Shown here: piece after piece, positions 1-8,402 of the stretch
Numbering within the stretch: the stretch's first letter is position 1
Layout: each line of letters starts with the position of its first letter
Assembly (NCBI RefSeq): GCF_937129525.1
Contig: NZ_CAKZNK010000145.1
Span: forward strand, 1 to 54,621
Length of the DNA stretch: 54,621 bases
Source of the DNA: an uncultured Chloroflexus sp.
GTDB lineage: Bacteria > Chloroflexota > Chloroflexia > Chloroflexales > Chloroflexaceae
Reading direction: 5' to 3'
The notes under the pieces: generated by a model
The model's input: the letters and a program-made list of their open reading frames with translations, nothing else
What the model was told of the DNA's origin: nothing
Databases searched by the model: none
Program-made: the position numbers and the translations under genes

Positions 1-330
1 GTTGCCGTGGCGCGGAAGACCCCTGCGCTCAGTATTGAGGCACGAGGCGGGGCAGGATCCTTCGGTTGGCCGCTCTCCTGTTGTTCTCCAATTGTTCAGC
101 AAATGCCGCAGCGCGGTGGCCGATGGCGCGGGAGATGCGCAGTCGTCGCGCGCAGCGGGACGATTGATGTGGCGCGAAAATTGGTCTTTGCCCAACGTGC
201 TGGGGCACTGTCCGGTTATGTGCGCAGCTCTGTCATCACTCGCTTCAGCAGATGTTCGACGAGTTACCTGCCAGAATCGCGCGCACATAATACCGGCAGC
301 GAGAAGGTAACGGATACAGCGCCGATCGGC
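1..330. other. No recognisable gene
   Basis: Two overlapping plus-strand open frames cross this stretch, but neither gives a recognisable protein. Both are rich in Arg, Ser and Cys in the way of non-coding frames in GC-rich DNA. No RNA gene, promoter or repeat was found. The minus-strand hypothetical gene next door ends at 331, so this may simply be its downstream spacer. Confidence 0.4.
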
Positions 331-657
331 TCATCCACCAATCGCCTGCCCAACCCAATAGGTGTAGCGACCCACTGTTGACATCCCGCGCACAGTGATT
401 CCTTCAAACGGCGCAACTTCAGCTTCGTTCACGAGGACGAGGGATGGTTGCACGCCGGGAAAGCGCGCTTTGTAAGCGGCAATGGCGGCAGCAATTTTTT
501 GCTGTACCGGCGTTTTTGGATTATCGTCGTACCACATAAGGAAGGGAGGTTGGCGACGAGCGAAGCTTTCTCCTTGCTGATTTGGGACGCTGTTGGAAGT
601 AGCGACGGTTGTGCTGGCAGTTGTCGTGGTTGCTGGATGTTGCGCTTTGCGAGCCAT
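331..657 (-). CDS. Hypothetical small protein
   Basis: A 108-residue protein of unknown function. The first 30 or so residues are Thr/Ser/Ala-rich and look disordered. From about residue 40 there is a compact folded-looking part, with a MWYDDNPKTP stretch, an amphipathic helix (VQQKIAAAIAAYKARF) and a short beta-rich end. The ATG at 657 has only a weak purine-rich stretch (GAGAGA) upstream. There is no signal peptide or membrane segment. The gene stands alone with non-coding DNA on both sides. I favour it as real because composition and amino-acid use in the C-terminal two thirds are protein-like, but I recognise no family. Confidence 0.55.
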   Translation of the reverse strand: MARKAQHPATTTTASTTVATSNSVPNQQGESFARRQPPFLMWYDDNPKTPVQQKIAAAIAAYKARFPGVQPSLVLVNEAEVAPFEGITVRGMSTVGRYTYWVGQAIGG

Positions 658-961
658 AGCCGGTCTCTCTTTCCCTATTCAAGGGCGCCGCGTGTCTGAT
701 ATGGTAACAGTTCGTTGTCAATCGCGCGCGGCGCAACGTTGTCTGAAGTTTCTGTCGATGCGCTGATGTCTGACGGCGTTGTAACGAGACAGCCAGGCCC
801 GACTATGCGACCCAGGGATTGACAGGCTGATGGTGGGATCCGCTCAGCGTTCGGTCGTGGTCGTCAACTGGCCGGATTGACAGATGCGCAACAGATTGCG
901 CTTCCTGATGAGCTGCTGTCGATTGGACTGCTGTCTGCCCCAATTGTCCTCGCGTCCAGCT
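658..961. other. Intergenic region, nothing recognised
   Basis: About 300 bases between two minus-strand genes. Short open frames here have no recognisable product, and I found no tRNA, strong hairpin or convincing promoter. Confidence 0.4.
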
Positions 962-1264
962 TCAGGCGCGTAGCCTCTCACGCTGCATATACCAGATATT
1001 GGCTTCCAGATCGTGGATCAGAGTACGTTCGTTACCGTCAGCACAAAGGACGCGATAGTGGCGCTGCGCGCCGTCGCGACGACAAAGATCGCGAATCCAG
1101 CGAATGCCGGTTACGCGATGCAGGCGATCACGGTGACGAAAGGTGGCCGGCAGAAAGCTGAAACGCAATTCAATCAATGTAATCCGGTCGCACCGTGGGA
1201 GATGACGTAATGTGACCGATGACGGACGACGCGGTAACGTCTGTAGCATTCTCCAGCTTAACAT
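962..1264 (-). CDS. Small DUF6504-like protein, probably SOS-controlled
   Basis: A 100-residue protein without membrane segments. The start is the ATG at 1264, preceded by GGGAG at good spacing; the frame stays open upstream but that part overlaps moaC and the promoter. The second half has the pattern P-x-x-F-R-x-R-x-R at about residue 33, then a Trp-containing helix (GIRWIRDL), then HYRVLCADG and an aromatic ending (IWYMQR). This layout resembles the DUF6504 family, small basic proteins often found beside the inducible polymerase genes imuB and dnaE2; that resemblance is from memory and was not tested. A consensus promoter at 1302-1330 carries a LexA-type box in its spacer, which supports a DNA-damage role. 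The gene follows moaC on the same strand but has its own promoter. Confidence 0.6.
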   Translation of the reverse strand: MLSWRMLQTLPRRPSSVTLRHLPRCDRITLIELRFSFLPATFRHRDRLHRVTGIRWIRDLCRRDGAQRHYRVLCADGNERTLIHDLEANIWYMQRERLRA

Positions 1265-1301
1265 CGGCGTTTCTCCCAACTGGTGCAATGACCCTGGGGA
1301 A

Positions 1302-1330
1302 AGTATATCAGAACATATGTTCAATGTCAA
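1302..1330 (-). promoter_or_regulatory. Sigma70 promoter with LexA-type box in the spacer
   Basis: Read on the minus strand, TTGACA (1325-1330) is followed by a 17-base spacer and TATACT (1302-1307). The spacer contains the perfect palindrome GAACATATGTTC at 1311-1322, the Gram-positive (DinR/LexA) SOS box pattern GAAC-N4-GTTC. Transcription would start near 1295, about 30 bases before the ATG at 1264. The -35 element overlaps the moaC stop codon. Confidence 0.75.
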
Positions 1331-1812
1331 GCCGGATCTTCGCGTTGCCAATCGCCGCTCCGTCCGCCTCGCTTGGCAATCAGGCGAATGGCGTCAATCT
1401 GCATCGTTTTGTCAACCGCTTTGCACATGTCATAGATGGTTAATGCAGCAATACTCACTGCGGTCAGCGCTTCCATCTCCACCCCGGTTTGTCCGGCGCA
1501 GCGCACCGTTGCTTCAATCTCAAGCGCATTGCCCGCAGGATCGGGTGAAAAGTTGACGCTGGCATGACTCAAGTTGAGCAGATGACAAAGCGGAATGAGT
1601 TCGGCAGTGCGCTTGGCGGCCATAATGCCGGCCACTCGCGCCACTGCCAGTACGTCACCCTTCGGCATTCCGCCGCTGAGAATGAGTTCAAGTGTTTTCG
1701 CCTGCATGATTACCCGGCCACGCGCAATTGCTTCGCGTTGGGTAACCGCCTTGTCGCCAACATCGACCATACGCGCCCGTCCATCGGCATCGAGATGATT
1801 TAATTCGCTCAT
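1327..1812 (-). CDS. moaC: Cyclic pyranopterin monophosphate synthase MoaC
   Basis: MoaC makes cyclic pyranopterin monophosphate from the cyclic GTP derivative produced by MoaA, the first stage of molybdenum cofactor synthesis in the cytoplasm. The 161-residue length is normal. Family motifs run in order: MVDVGDK near the start, [19 protein letters not shown] with the catalytic-loop Lys, [35 protein letters not shown] and the terminal KRGGRSG. The ATG at 1812 has AAAGGA upstream. No other moa or mob gene lies in the window. It is transcribed divergently from the dcw cluster, and a small DUF6504-like gene follows on the same strand from its own promoter. Confidence 0.96.
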   Translation of the reverse strand: MSELNHLDADGRARMVDVGDKAVTQREAIARGRVIMQAKTLELILSGGMPKGDVLAVARVAGIMAAKRTAELIPLCHLLNLSHASVNFSPDPAGNALEIEATVRCAGQTGVEMEALTAVSIAALTIYDMCKAVDKTMQIDAIRLIAKRGGRSGDWQREDPA

Positions 1813-1924
1813 TTGTTCTTCCTTTAGCGTGATTTGACTGACTTTATACGCTCAAATATTCTACTCGATCCATTTGTATTGCTGCAATTAATGGAATTGT
1901 TATGTTTTTAGATGCTGCACTGCC

Positions 1925-1953
1925 TTGAAACGGTGGTACAGGTCGGCTATAAT
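1925..1953 (+). promoter_or_regulatory. Main promoter of the dcw cluster
   Basis: TTGAAA (1925-1930), a 17-base spacer and a perfect TATAAT (1948-1953). The expected start of transcription, about 1960, falls inside the row of MraZ boxes, so a bound repressor would block RNA polymerase directly. Confidence 0.8.
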
Positions 1954-1989
1954 GTGGCGAGAGGTGGGGAAAAGTGGGGGAAAGTGGGT
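1954..1989 (+). promoter_or_regulatory. MraZ operator, four repeats at 10-base spacing
   Basis: GTGGCG (1954), GTGGGG (1964), GTGGGG (1974) and GTGGGT (1984) recur at exactly 10 bases, one helical turn. Known MraZ operators are TGGGN direct repeats spaced by five bases, and the last three copies fit this exactly. They lie just after the -10 element and before mraZ, consistent with autorepression of the cluster. Confidence 0.8.
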
Positions 1990-2020
1990 CTTTCTCCCTA
2001 ACTGTGCGGAGATTATCGTT

Positions 2021-2452
2021 GTGTTTCTGGGGACGCACGAACATGCCATCGACGAGAAAGGGCGTCTGGCTATTCCGGCGCGCTTTCGCGCCGAGCTTGC
2101 CGGTGGCATGGTGCTGACCCGCGGTTTCGATCGCTGCCTGCTCATCTTTCCGCTCCCCTTCTGGAGTGAATTGACGCGCCGGGTAAGTGCGCTTTCACTG
2201 GTCGATGAAGATGCGCGGATGCTGCGCCGATTGTTATTTGCCAGCGCTTCCGAGCAAGAGATGGATCGCCAGGGGCGGATCCTCTTGCCGCAGAGTCTGC
2301 GTGAGGTTGCCAGTCTGACCGAGCAGGCCGTGCTGGTCGGTCTGGATACCTATATCGAGGTATGGTCGCCTGAGCGCTGGCGCGAGGTGGAAGACCGCCT
2401 GGCCAGCCAGGGGCCGCGATTTGACGAACAGATGCGGAAGTTGGGGATTTGA
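2021..2452 (+). CDS. mraZ: Transcriptional regulator MraZ
   Basis: MraZ is an AbrB-like ring-forming DNA-binding protein that represses its own dcw operon. I place the start at the GTG at 2021, with GGAG at 2007, giving the typical 143 residues; the open frame runs further upstream but that stretch is the operator and promoter. The two SpoVT/AbrB repeats are visible: [20 protein letters not shown] at the start and [15 protein letters not shown] around residue 80. Four matching operator boxes lie upstream. Its stop overlaps the rsmH start (TGATG), so the two are probably translationally coupled. Confidence 0.95.
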   Translation: MFLGTHEHAIDEKGRLAIPARFRAELAGGMVLTRGFDRCLLIFPLPFWSELTRRVSALSLVDEDARMLRRLLFASASEQEMDRQGRILLPQSLREVASLTEQAVLVGLDTYIEVWSPERWREVEDRLASQGPRFDEQMRKLGI

Positions 2453-3357
2453 TGACGGTGACATTCCAGCATACGCCGGTATTGTTGGCTGAGGTGGTAG
2501 CGGCGCTGGCTCCGCGGCCTGGTGGTTGTTATCTCGACGCAACCGTGGGTGGCGGTGGTCACGCGCTGGCAGTGTTGCAGGCTGCTCAGCCCGGCGGGAT
2601 GCTGTTGGGAATTGATGCCGATCCGGCGGCGCTGGCAGCCACTGCCGACCGTCTGGCTGAGGCCGGGTTGCGTGAGCAGGCGGTATTGCGTCACGGTTCA
2701 TTCGCCGATCTGACCAGGCTGGCAACGGAGGCGGGTTTTACGGCTTTTGACGGTATTTTGTTCGATCTGGGCGTGTCATCATATCAGCTCGATACGCCCG
2801 AACGCGGCTTTTCCTTTGCGGCTGATGGGCCGCTCGATATGCGGCTCGATCCGACTCAGGGGTTCACTGCTGCCGATCTGGTGAACAGGTTGAGCGAGCG
2901 TGAGCTGGCCGACATCATTTTTCAATACGGTGAAGAACCGGCAGCTCGTCGCATTGCTCGCGCAATTGTTGAACGACGCCGCGCGCAGTCCTTCCAGCGC
3001 ACTGCTGATCTGGCGGCGCTGATTGCCCGTGTTGTGGGTGGTCGTCATGGCCGGATTCATCCGGCTACGCGCACCTTTCAGGCGCTGCGGATCGCGGTCA
3101 ATCGTGAGCTTGACCGGTTGGCTGCGGCGTTGCCGCAAGCGGTGGCGTTGCTCGCGCCGGCTGGTCGCCTGGCAGTGATCAGTTTTCATTCACTCGAGGA
3201 TCGGATTGTCAAACAGTTTCTGCGTGCCGAAGCGTCTGGCGAAACGCCGCGCCTGATGATCATGACCAAAAAGCCGGTGGTGGCAACGGATGAAGAAGTC
3301 GCAGTTAATCCGCGCGCGCGCAGCGCCAAACTGCGAGTCGCGGCCCGGCTTGCTTGA
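2452..3357 (+). CDS. rsmH: 16S rRNA (cytosine1402-N4)-methyltransferase RsmH (MraW)
   Basis: RsmH transfers a methyl group from SAM to N4 of C1402 in the 16S rRNA P-site. The 301-residue length is typical. Visible motifs are HTPVLLAEV at the start, the SAM loop [10 protein letters not shown] near residue 26, [11 protein letters not shown] near 105, RGFSF-x5-PLDMRLD, and the C-terminal [16 protein letters not shown]. The ATG at 2452 overlaps the mraZ stop; a TTG one codon earlier is less likely. It is the second gene of the dcw cluster, its usual place. ftsL follows after 30 bases. Confidence 0.96.
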   Translation: MTVTFQHTPVLLAEVVAALAPRPGGCYLDATVGGGGHALAVLQAAQPGGMLLGIDADPAALAATADRLAEAGLREQAVLRHGSFADLTRLATEAGFTAFDGILFDLGVSSYQLDTPERGFSFAADGPLDMRLDPTQGFTAADLVNRLSERELADIIFQYGEEPAARRIARAIVERRRAQSFQRTADLAALIARVVGGRHGRIHPATRTFQALRIAVNRELDRLAAALPQAVALLAPAGRLAVISFHSLEDRIVKQFLRAEASGETPRLMIMTKKPVVATDEEVAVNPRARSAKLRVAARLA

Positions 3358-3387
3358 GAGGCCTTTTTGCCAGCAGAAGGGAGTGCT

Positions 3388-3756
3388 ATGGCAGTCAGAA
3401 GTGAACAGATACCAGCCCAGGTCGGTCGAGTGCAGTTGCGCCGGATTGATCTCTCGCGCTATCTCAAGCTCGATGGCGCGCGCTATATGCTGCTGTTAGC
3501 GCTCATTTTCTGTCTGCTTAGCCTGGTCACACTGGTACAGACTGGATTGGTGGCGCGCATGAATTATGAACTGGTGGAGTTGCGGCAGCAGCAGGTGCAG
3601 CTTAACCGGCACTATTCACATCTGCACGAGCAATTAGCGCGCGCGCAATCGTTTGAGATGCGGCTCAAGCGAGCCACTGAACTTGGGTTTCGCCAGCCTT
3701 CACCTGATCAGATTCGTTACGTGCGCATTCCAGATTTGCCGGATATTGAAGAGTAA
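3388..3756 (+). CDS. ftsL: Cell division protein FtsL-like
   Basis: FtsL is a small bitopic protein that joins FtsQ/DivIB and FtsB/DivIC in the divisome and helps activate FtsWI. This 122-residue protein has the expected plan: a basic cytoplasmic N-terminus, one membrane helix at about 34-55 (LLLALIFCLLSLVTLVQTG) and then a Gln/Leu-rich coiled coil (about 60-100). Sequence is poorly conserved in the family, so the call rests on topology and on its place between rsmH and ftsI. The ATG at 3388 has GGGAG at good spacing; an in-frame TTG at 3367 lacks support. Confidence 0.8.
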   Translation: MAVRSEQIPAQVGRVQLRRIDLSRYLKLDGARYMLLLALIFCLLSLVTLVQTGLVARMNYELVELRQQQVQLNRHYSHLHEQLARAQSFEMRLKRATELGFRQPSPDQIRYVRIPDLPDIEE

Positions 3757-3762
3757 TCTTGT

Positions 3763-5571
3763 ATGGGTGCTACGACACGCCGCGCAACTTCTACCCCGGC
3801 TCCGGCTGTTACGACGCCGCCAGTTGGGCGTCTGGCCCGCTGGCGGCTTCAGGCGTTGCTGATCGTGTGTTTCATTATCACCCTGATCGTCATTATGCGA
3901 CTCGTCGATCTCCAGGTGGTGCGCAGTTTCGATCTGGCGCGCAAAGCGCGGTTGGAGATTGAAACCCCGGTCTTGCTGGCGCCACGTCGCGGCCAGATTA
4001 CCGATGCGCGCGGGACAGTGCTGGCGATGGATGTTGAACGGCAGAGCCTTTTCGCCGTTCCGCCACAGGTGCCGGCTGCGCGGAAAGCAGAGATTGCCCT
4101 GATGATTGCCGGTATTACCGGTGCGCCTGCCGAACCGATTCTATCGGCGCTGCGTTCTGATCGCCAATGGGTGCGATTGGCGCGCTGGCTCGAACCAGAG
4201 CAGGCCGAACAGATTGCTCAACTCGACCTGCCCGGTCTCTGGCTGGTTTATGAGCCGATGCGGTTTTACCCACAAGCGACGACAGCGGGGCAAGTGGTGG
4301 GAGCGCTTAACCTCAATGGCGAAGGGATTAGCGGGATTGAGGCCTATTATGATGCGTTGCTGCGCGGCACTGAGGGGCGGGTTGAGGGCGAATTTGATCC
4401 GGATCGCAATCCGATTGCAACTTCATTGTCACGGACTTTGCCTCCGCAAGATGGCGCCGATTTGCAATTAACTATCGATCCTTTCATTCAGCAGTTGGCC
4501 GAACGCGAGCTGAAACAAGCGGTTGAAGAGCAAAACGCTGACGGTGGCACAATCATCGTTCTCGACCCGCGCACCGGCGCTATTCTGGCGATGGCAAGCT
4601 GGCCGTTTTTTGATCCAAACCGCTGGCAAGAGTATCCACCGGAGGTATACGGGCGCAATCCGGCAATCGGTACAGTCTACGAGCCGGGGAGTACGTTCAA
4701 GATGTTCACTGCTGCGGCTGCGCTCAGTTCGGGTGCCGTCACTACGGCCACGACGGTGGATGATCCGGGCTGGGTGGTGCGTTTCGGTCGCACTCTGCGC
4801 AATTTCGATGGCGCGCCGCATGGCCCACTGACGCTGGCCGGGATGATTTACTATTCGAGCAATGTGGCTGCGCTGCAATTTAACGAACTCACCGGCCCAG
4901 AAGCGTTCTACCGCGCGATAACCCGTTTTGGTTTTGGTCAACCGACAGGAGTTGATCTGTCCGGCGAAGAGAGCGGGATCGTCAATTTCTACGGCGGTGT
5001 TGGCTACAATCCGCTAACCTTTCTGGTCAATGCTTATGGTCAGGCTATTTCGGTGACCCCCTTGCAACTCGTGCAGGCAGCGGCAGCCATTGCCAACGAC
5101 GGCGTCATGATGCAGCCTTACGTCGTGCAGCAGATCTGTCGCGCTCAAGAGTGTGAGCGCGTTCAGCCGCGCGAAGTGGGCAGGCCGATCACTCCAGACG
5201 TGGCGCGCGCTGTGCGGGAAATGCTGGTGGAGGCAGCCAATCACTATGCGCCTGTGGTTTGGGGGCCGCGCACCGGCAACTGGAGTGATCAATGGCTCGT
5301 TCCCGGTTATCGGGTTGGCGCGAAAACCGGCACTGCTTCAATCCCCTTGCCGGGTGGCGGCTACGATCCGGCCTATACGATTGGTTCGGTGTTAGGTATC
5401 GCGCCCGTTGATAATCCGCGCTTCGTGGTGCTGGTCAAGATTGATCGACCTAAAAAGGATACGCTCGGAGTGTTGACTGCGATCCCGGTCTATTACAACG
5501 TCGTTGATCAGTTGTTTCGCTATGCCCATCTACCGCCGGATCGCGCGCTGGTGAGTCCGGGACAGCCATAG
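3763..5571 (+). CDS. ftsI: Septal peptidoglycan transpeptidase FtsI (PBP2/3 class B)
   Basis: A 602-residue class B penicillin-binding protein that cross-links septal peptidoglycan with FtsW. A basic Pro-rich tail is followed by one membrane helix (about 31-50), the dimerisation domain beginning RRGQITDARG, and the transpeptidase domain. The active-site motifs are present: SxxK (GSTFK, Ser about 310), SSN (about 365-367) and KTGTA (Lys about 521). There is no C-terminal PASTA domain, unlike many Gram-positive homologues. The ATG at 3763 lies six bases after the ftsL stop. The next gene is murF rather than murE. Confidence 0.95.
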   Translation: MGATTRRATSTPAPAVTTPPVGRLARWRLQALLIVCFIITLIVIMRLVDLQVVRSFDLARKARLEIETPVLLAPRRGQITDARGTVLAMDVERQSLFAVPPQVPAARKAEIALMIAGITGAPAEPILSALRSDRQWVRLARWLEPEQAEQIAQLDLPGLWLVYEPMRFYPQATTAGQVVGALNLNGEGISGIEAYYDALLRGTEGRVEGEFDPDRNPIATSLSRTLPPQDGADLQLTIDPFIQQLAERELKQAVEEQNADGGTIIVLDPRTGAILAMASWPFFDPNRWQEYPPEVYGRNPAIGTVYEPGSTFKMFTAAAALSSGAVTTATTVDDPGWVVRFGRTLRNFDGAPHGPLTLAGMIYYSSNVAALQFNELTGPEAFYRAITRFGFGQPTGVDLSGEESGIVNFYGGVGYNPLTFLVNAYGQAISVTPLQLVQAAAAIANDGVMMQPYVVQQICRAQECERVQPREVGRPITPDVARAVREMLVEAANHYAPVVWGPRTGNWSDQWLVPGYRVGAKTGTASIPLPGGGYDPAYTIGSVLGIAPVDNPRFVVLVKIDRPKKDTLGVLTAIPVYYNVVDQLFRYAHLPPDRALVSPGQP

Positions 5572-5661
5572 GGAGGATGCATTGGCAGGCCAATTTGCGC
5601 TCTCAGCTTCATATCAGTTGTCGTGGCCGCAGTTGCGCCGAAGGCGACTGGGGGGAAATGC

Positions 5662-5667
5662 TATAAT
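5662..5667 (+). promoter_or_regulatory. Possible internal promoter before murF
   Basis: A perfect TATAAT at 5662-5667 preceded by TG one base upstream makes an extended -10. No -35 is well placed (TTGCGC at 5635 is 21 bases away). It lies in one of the few gaps in the cluster (5572-5690) and could drive murF and the genes after it. Confidence 0.5.
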
Positions 5668-5690
5668 GGCCTTCGCGCAGCGCTGGATCC

Positions 5691-7178
5691 ATGACAGGGC
5701 TCGGGGAGGGCGCATTGATCAGACTCGACAATCTCTTGTATGGGGTGCAACCGCGATCAACGCGACAGGCGGTTATCGTGCCGTCTCCGTGGGCCGATAC
5801 AATGATTGGCCCGGTCGTGACCGACTCGCGCGAGGTAACGCCGGGATCGCTCTTTGTCGCGCTGGCCGGCGAACGCACCGATGGCCATCGCTTTTTACCC
5901 GATGTGGTGGCGCGTGGCGCCGCAGCGGCCTTGGTGTCGGCTGCGACACTGGAACGGTTGGCTCCCGATCTGAACGCTGTGGCGCGACCATGGCGGTTGA
6001 TCGAGCCGACACAGGCCACAATGCTGGCAACCGTTGCTCCAGAAACGTGCCTCCTCATCGCTGTAGACGACCCACTCTGCGCCTTGCAGCGAGTGGCCGT
6101 CTACCATCGACAGATGTTCACGCCGACGGTGATCGGAATCACCGGTAGCGTGGGCAAGACCTCGACCAAAGAGGTCGTCGCGGCTGTCATAAGTCAGCGA
6201 TTGAGAACCTTAAAAAGTCAACGCAGTTTTAACAGCGAGGTGTCTTTGCCGGCAACCTTGCTCGGGCTGACTGCCGACCATCAAGTGGCAGTGCTCGAGA
6301 TGGGGATGTGGGCGGCGGGCGAGATTCGCTTTCTGGCAGCCCTTGCCCGCCCCCACATTGGGATTGTCACCAATGTCGGCCCTTCGCATCTGGAACGTTT
6401 GGGCAGTATTGAAGCCATTGCTAATGCCAAGGCAGAGTTGCCCGAATCGTTGCCGGCAGATGGATGGTGCATCCTCAATGCTGATGATCCACGGGTAGCG
6501 GCGATGGTGGATCGCACCCGGGCGCGGGTGATGACGTATGGTTATGCGTCACAGGCCGATGTGCGCGCGCTAGACGTGGTCAGTCATGGTCTGCGCGGGA
6601 TCGAGCTGACGGTGCAGTATCAGGGTGGACAGTACCATTTGTCTACCCCCTTGATCGGGAAACACCATGCATATACGGCGCTGGCGGCGATTGCCGCCGG
6701 TCTGGTGCTCGGTCTTGATTGGGAAGCAATTGCCGCCGGTCTGCGCGAACCCGGTGAACAGTTACGGTTGCGAGTCGTTCGCGGTCAGAACGGTATCACC
6801 ATCATTGATGATACCTACAACGCTGCGCCACTCTCAACCATCGCTGCGCTTCAGGTTTTGGCCGAAACCAGAGGACGACGGATTGCAGTGCTGGGCGAAA
6901 TGCTCGAACTCGGCGCTGCAACGGAAGAGGGCCATCGCCAGGTCGGTGTAGCCGCTGCAACAACCGCCGATTGGCTAGTTGCGGTTGGACGACAGGCGAA
7001 GACGGTAGCCGCAGCGGCGCTGTCTGCCGGTATGTCTCCTGAGCGAGTGGTTGTGTGTGATGATAATGATGCGGCCATCGATCTGCTTCGACGCATGGTC
7101 GAACCTGGCGACTGCTTACTGATCAAAGGGTCGCGGGGTGTGCAGATGGAAACAATCGTTACTGCGCTCCAGATGTGA
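5691..7178 (+). CDS. murF: UDP-N-acetylmuramoyl-tripeptide--D-alanyl-D-alanine ligase MurF
   Basis: MurF adds D-Ala-D-Ala to the UDP-MurNAc-tripeptide in the cytoplasm using ATP. The three Mur-ligase domains are present: an N-terminal substrate domain (VVTDSREVTPGSLFVAL, about 42-60), the central ATPase with P-loop GITGSVGKTSTKE (about 146-158) and the C-terminal domain with DDTYNAAP and LGEMLELG. These C-terminal signatures mark MurF rather than MurE. The ATG at 5691 gives 495 residues, but a TTG at 5715 sits behind a much better ribosome site (GGGGAGGG at 5703-5710) and may be the true start (487 residues). mraY follows after 30 bases. Confidence 0.95.
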   Translation: MTGLGEGALIRLDNLLYGVQPRSTRQAVIVPSPWADTMIGPVVTDSREVTPGSLFVALAGERTDGHRFLPDVVARGAAAALVSAATLERLAPDLNAVARPWRLIEPTQATMLATVAPETCLLIAVDDPLCALQRVAVYHRQMFTPTVIGITGSVGKTSTKEVVAAVISQRLRTLKSQRSFNSEVSLPATLLGLTADHQVAVLEMGMWAAGEIRFLAALARPHIGIVTNVGPSHLERLGSIEAIANAKAELPESLPADGWCILNADDPRVAAMVDRTRARVMTYGYASQADVRALDVVSHGLRGIELTVQYQGGQYHLSTPLIGKHHAYTALAAIAAGLVLGLDWEAIAAGLREPGEQLRLRVVRGQNGITIIDDTYNAAPLSTIAALQVLAETRGRRIAVLGEMLELGAATEEGHRQVGVAAATTADWLVAVGRQAKTVAAAALSAGMSPERVVVCDDNDAAIDLLRRMVEPGDCLLIKGSRGVQMETIVTALQM

Positions 7179-7208
7179 GCACTGTTCCATGACCACAGGA
7201 GAAGTTGC

Positions 7209-8306
7209 GTGAGTGTGCTTCGTGCAGTGCTGGTTCAGGATATGGCGCGCGCGCTGTTGCTCGCCGCAGCAGCGTTCGTGTTGACGTTAGTAGTTGGCGC
7301 ATGGTGGATCCGATTCGCCCGTAAGCACAAGCTGGGCAAGCGTATCCGTCCGGATGGCCCGGAGAGTCATCTGGTGAAGATGGGAACGCCAACTATGGGT
7401 GGAATTATGATCGTGAGCACAGTAGTGGTGCTCACCGTTCTTTTCAATCTAGTTGATCGCTGGTCGATGCTGCTCCCGTTGGGGGTCATGGTGAGCTTCG
7501 CCGTATTGGGCGCCATTGACGATTGGCTTTCGCTGACCGGCTCGCGTTCGAAGACGTATGGTTTTACGGTGCGGTTTAAATTTTGGATTATGACGGCAGT
7601 GGCTCTGGTTGCCAGCCTGGCGCTCTATCTGCCGCAGCCGTATGGTCTGGAGCACGAAGGGTTAGCGCAGATACCCTTCGTGGGCGAAGTGAACATCGGC
7701 CTCTGGTTCATTCCCATTGCTGTCCTGATTATCGTCTTCATCTCGAACGCGGTTAACATCACCGACGGTCTCGATAGTCTGGCTGGCTGGAATCTGACCC
7801 TGGCCTTTGGAGCATATGGCGTTATCACCTTCCTGGCCGAGCCTCGTCTCACCAACCTGATGGCGTTCTGTTTTACCGTGGTTGGCGCATGCGCAGCTTT
7901 TCTCTGGTATAACGCCTATCCAGCTCAAGTCTTTATGGGGGATCTCGGCGCTCTGGCTCTGGGGGCAACCCTGGCGGTCGTCGCTTTACAGTCGCAGCAA
8001 TGGCTGCTCTTGCCAGTGATTGGAATTGTGTTTGTGGTGGAAGCACTCTCGACAATGATCCAGACCGGCTATTTCAAGTGGACGAAATGGCGTTACGGCG
8101 CGGGGCGGCGCGTGTTCAAGATGGCGCCGCTTCATCACCATTTCGAATTGCTGGGATGGAGTCAGCCGCAAGTGACGCAGCGGTTTGTCTTGATCGGCAC
8201 AGTCGCCGCAATGGTGGGAATTTCCCTGGCTCTGATCTTTGGGCCACCGCAGGTGGGAGGACAGGTTGAACAGCCGGTTATGATGCTGATCGAGCAGAGT
8301 AAGTAG
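7209..8306 (+). CDS. mraY: Phospho-N-acetylmuramoyl-pentapeptide transferase MraY
   Basis: MraY is a polytopic membrane enzyme that transfers phospho-MurNAc-pentapeptide to undecaprenyl phosphate, making lipid I. The 365-residue protein has about ten membrane helices and the family signatures: KMGTPTMGGIMI (about 57-68), GAIDDW with the catalytic Asp pair (about 103), NAVNITDGLDSLAG (about 180), VFMGDLGALALG (about 243) and the terminal HHHFELLGW. The GTG start at 7209 has AGGA upstream. It sits between murF and murD as in most dcw clusters; the 96-base gap after it contains no clear terminator. Confidence 0.96.
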   Translation: MSVLRAVLVQDMARALLLAAAAFVLTLVVGAWWIRFARKHKLGKRIRPDGPESHLVKMGTPTMGGIMIVSTVVVLTVLFNLVDRWSMLLPLGVMVSFAVLGAIDDWLSLTGSRSKTYGFTVRFKFWIMTAVALVASLALYLPQPYGLEHEGLAQIPFVGEVNIGLWFIPIAVLIIVFISNAVNITDGLDSLAGWNLTLAFGAYGVITFLAEPRLTNLMAFCFTVVGACAAFLWYNAYPAQVFMGDLGALALGATLAVVALQSQQWLLLPVIGIVFVVEALSTMIQTGYFKWTKWRYGAGRRVFKMAPLHHHFELLGWSQPQVTQRFVLIGTVAAMVGISLALIFGPPQVGGQVEQPVMMLIEQSK

Positions 8307-8402
8307 CATTGTCTGCCGGGAAAGCAGGAATTCGCTCATCAAGCTGGCAAACAAGTGGTCGATAGACGCCGGTATTGACCGAGAGATGTGCAGCAGGAAC
8401 TA

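Noticed and set aside
2-381. Two overlapping plus-strand open frames of 102 and 124 codons
   Set aside because: No protein-like pattern, no ribosome site, and no recognised domain; composition fits random frames in GC-rich DNA.
1925-2020. Longer N-terminus for MraZ (175 codons)
   Set aside because: The extra part is the promoter and operator; the family begins at the GTG at 2021.
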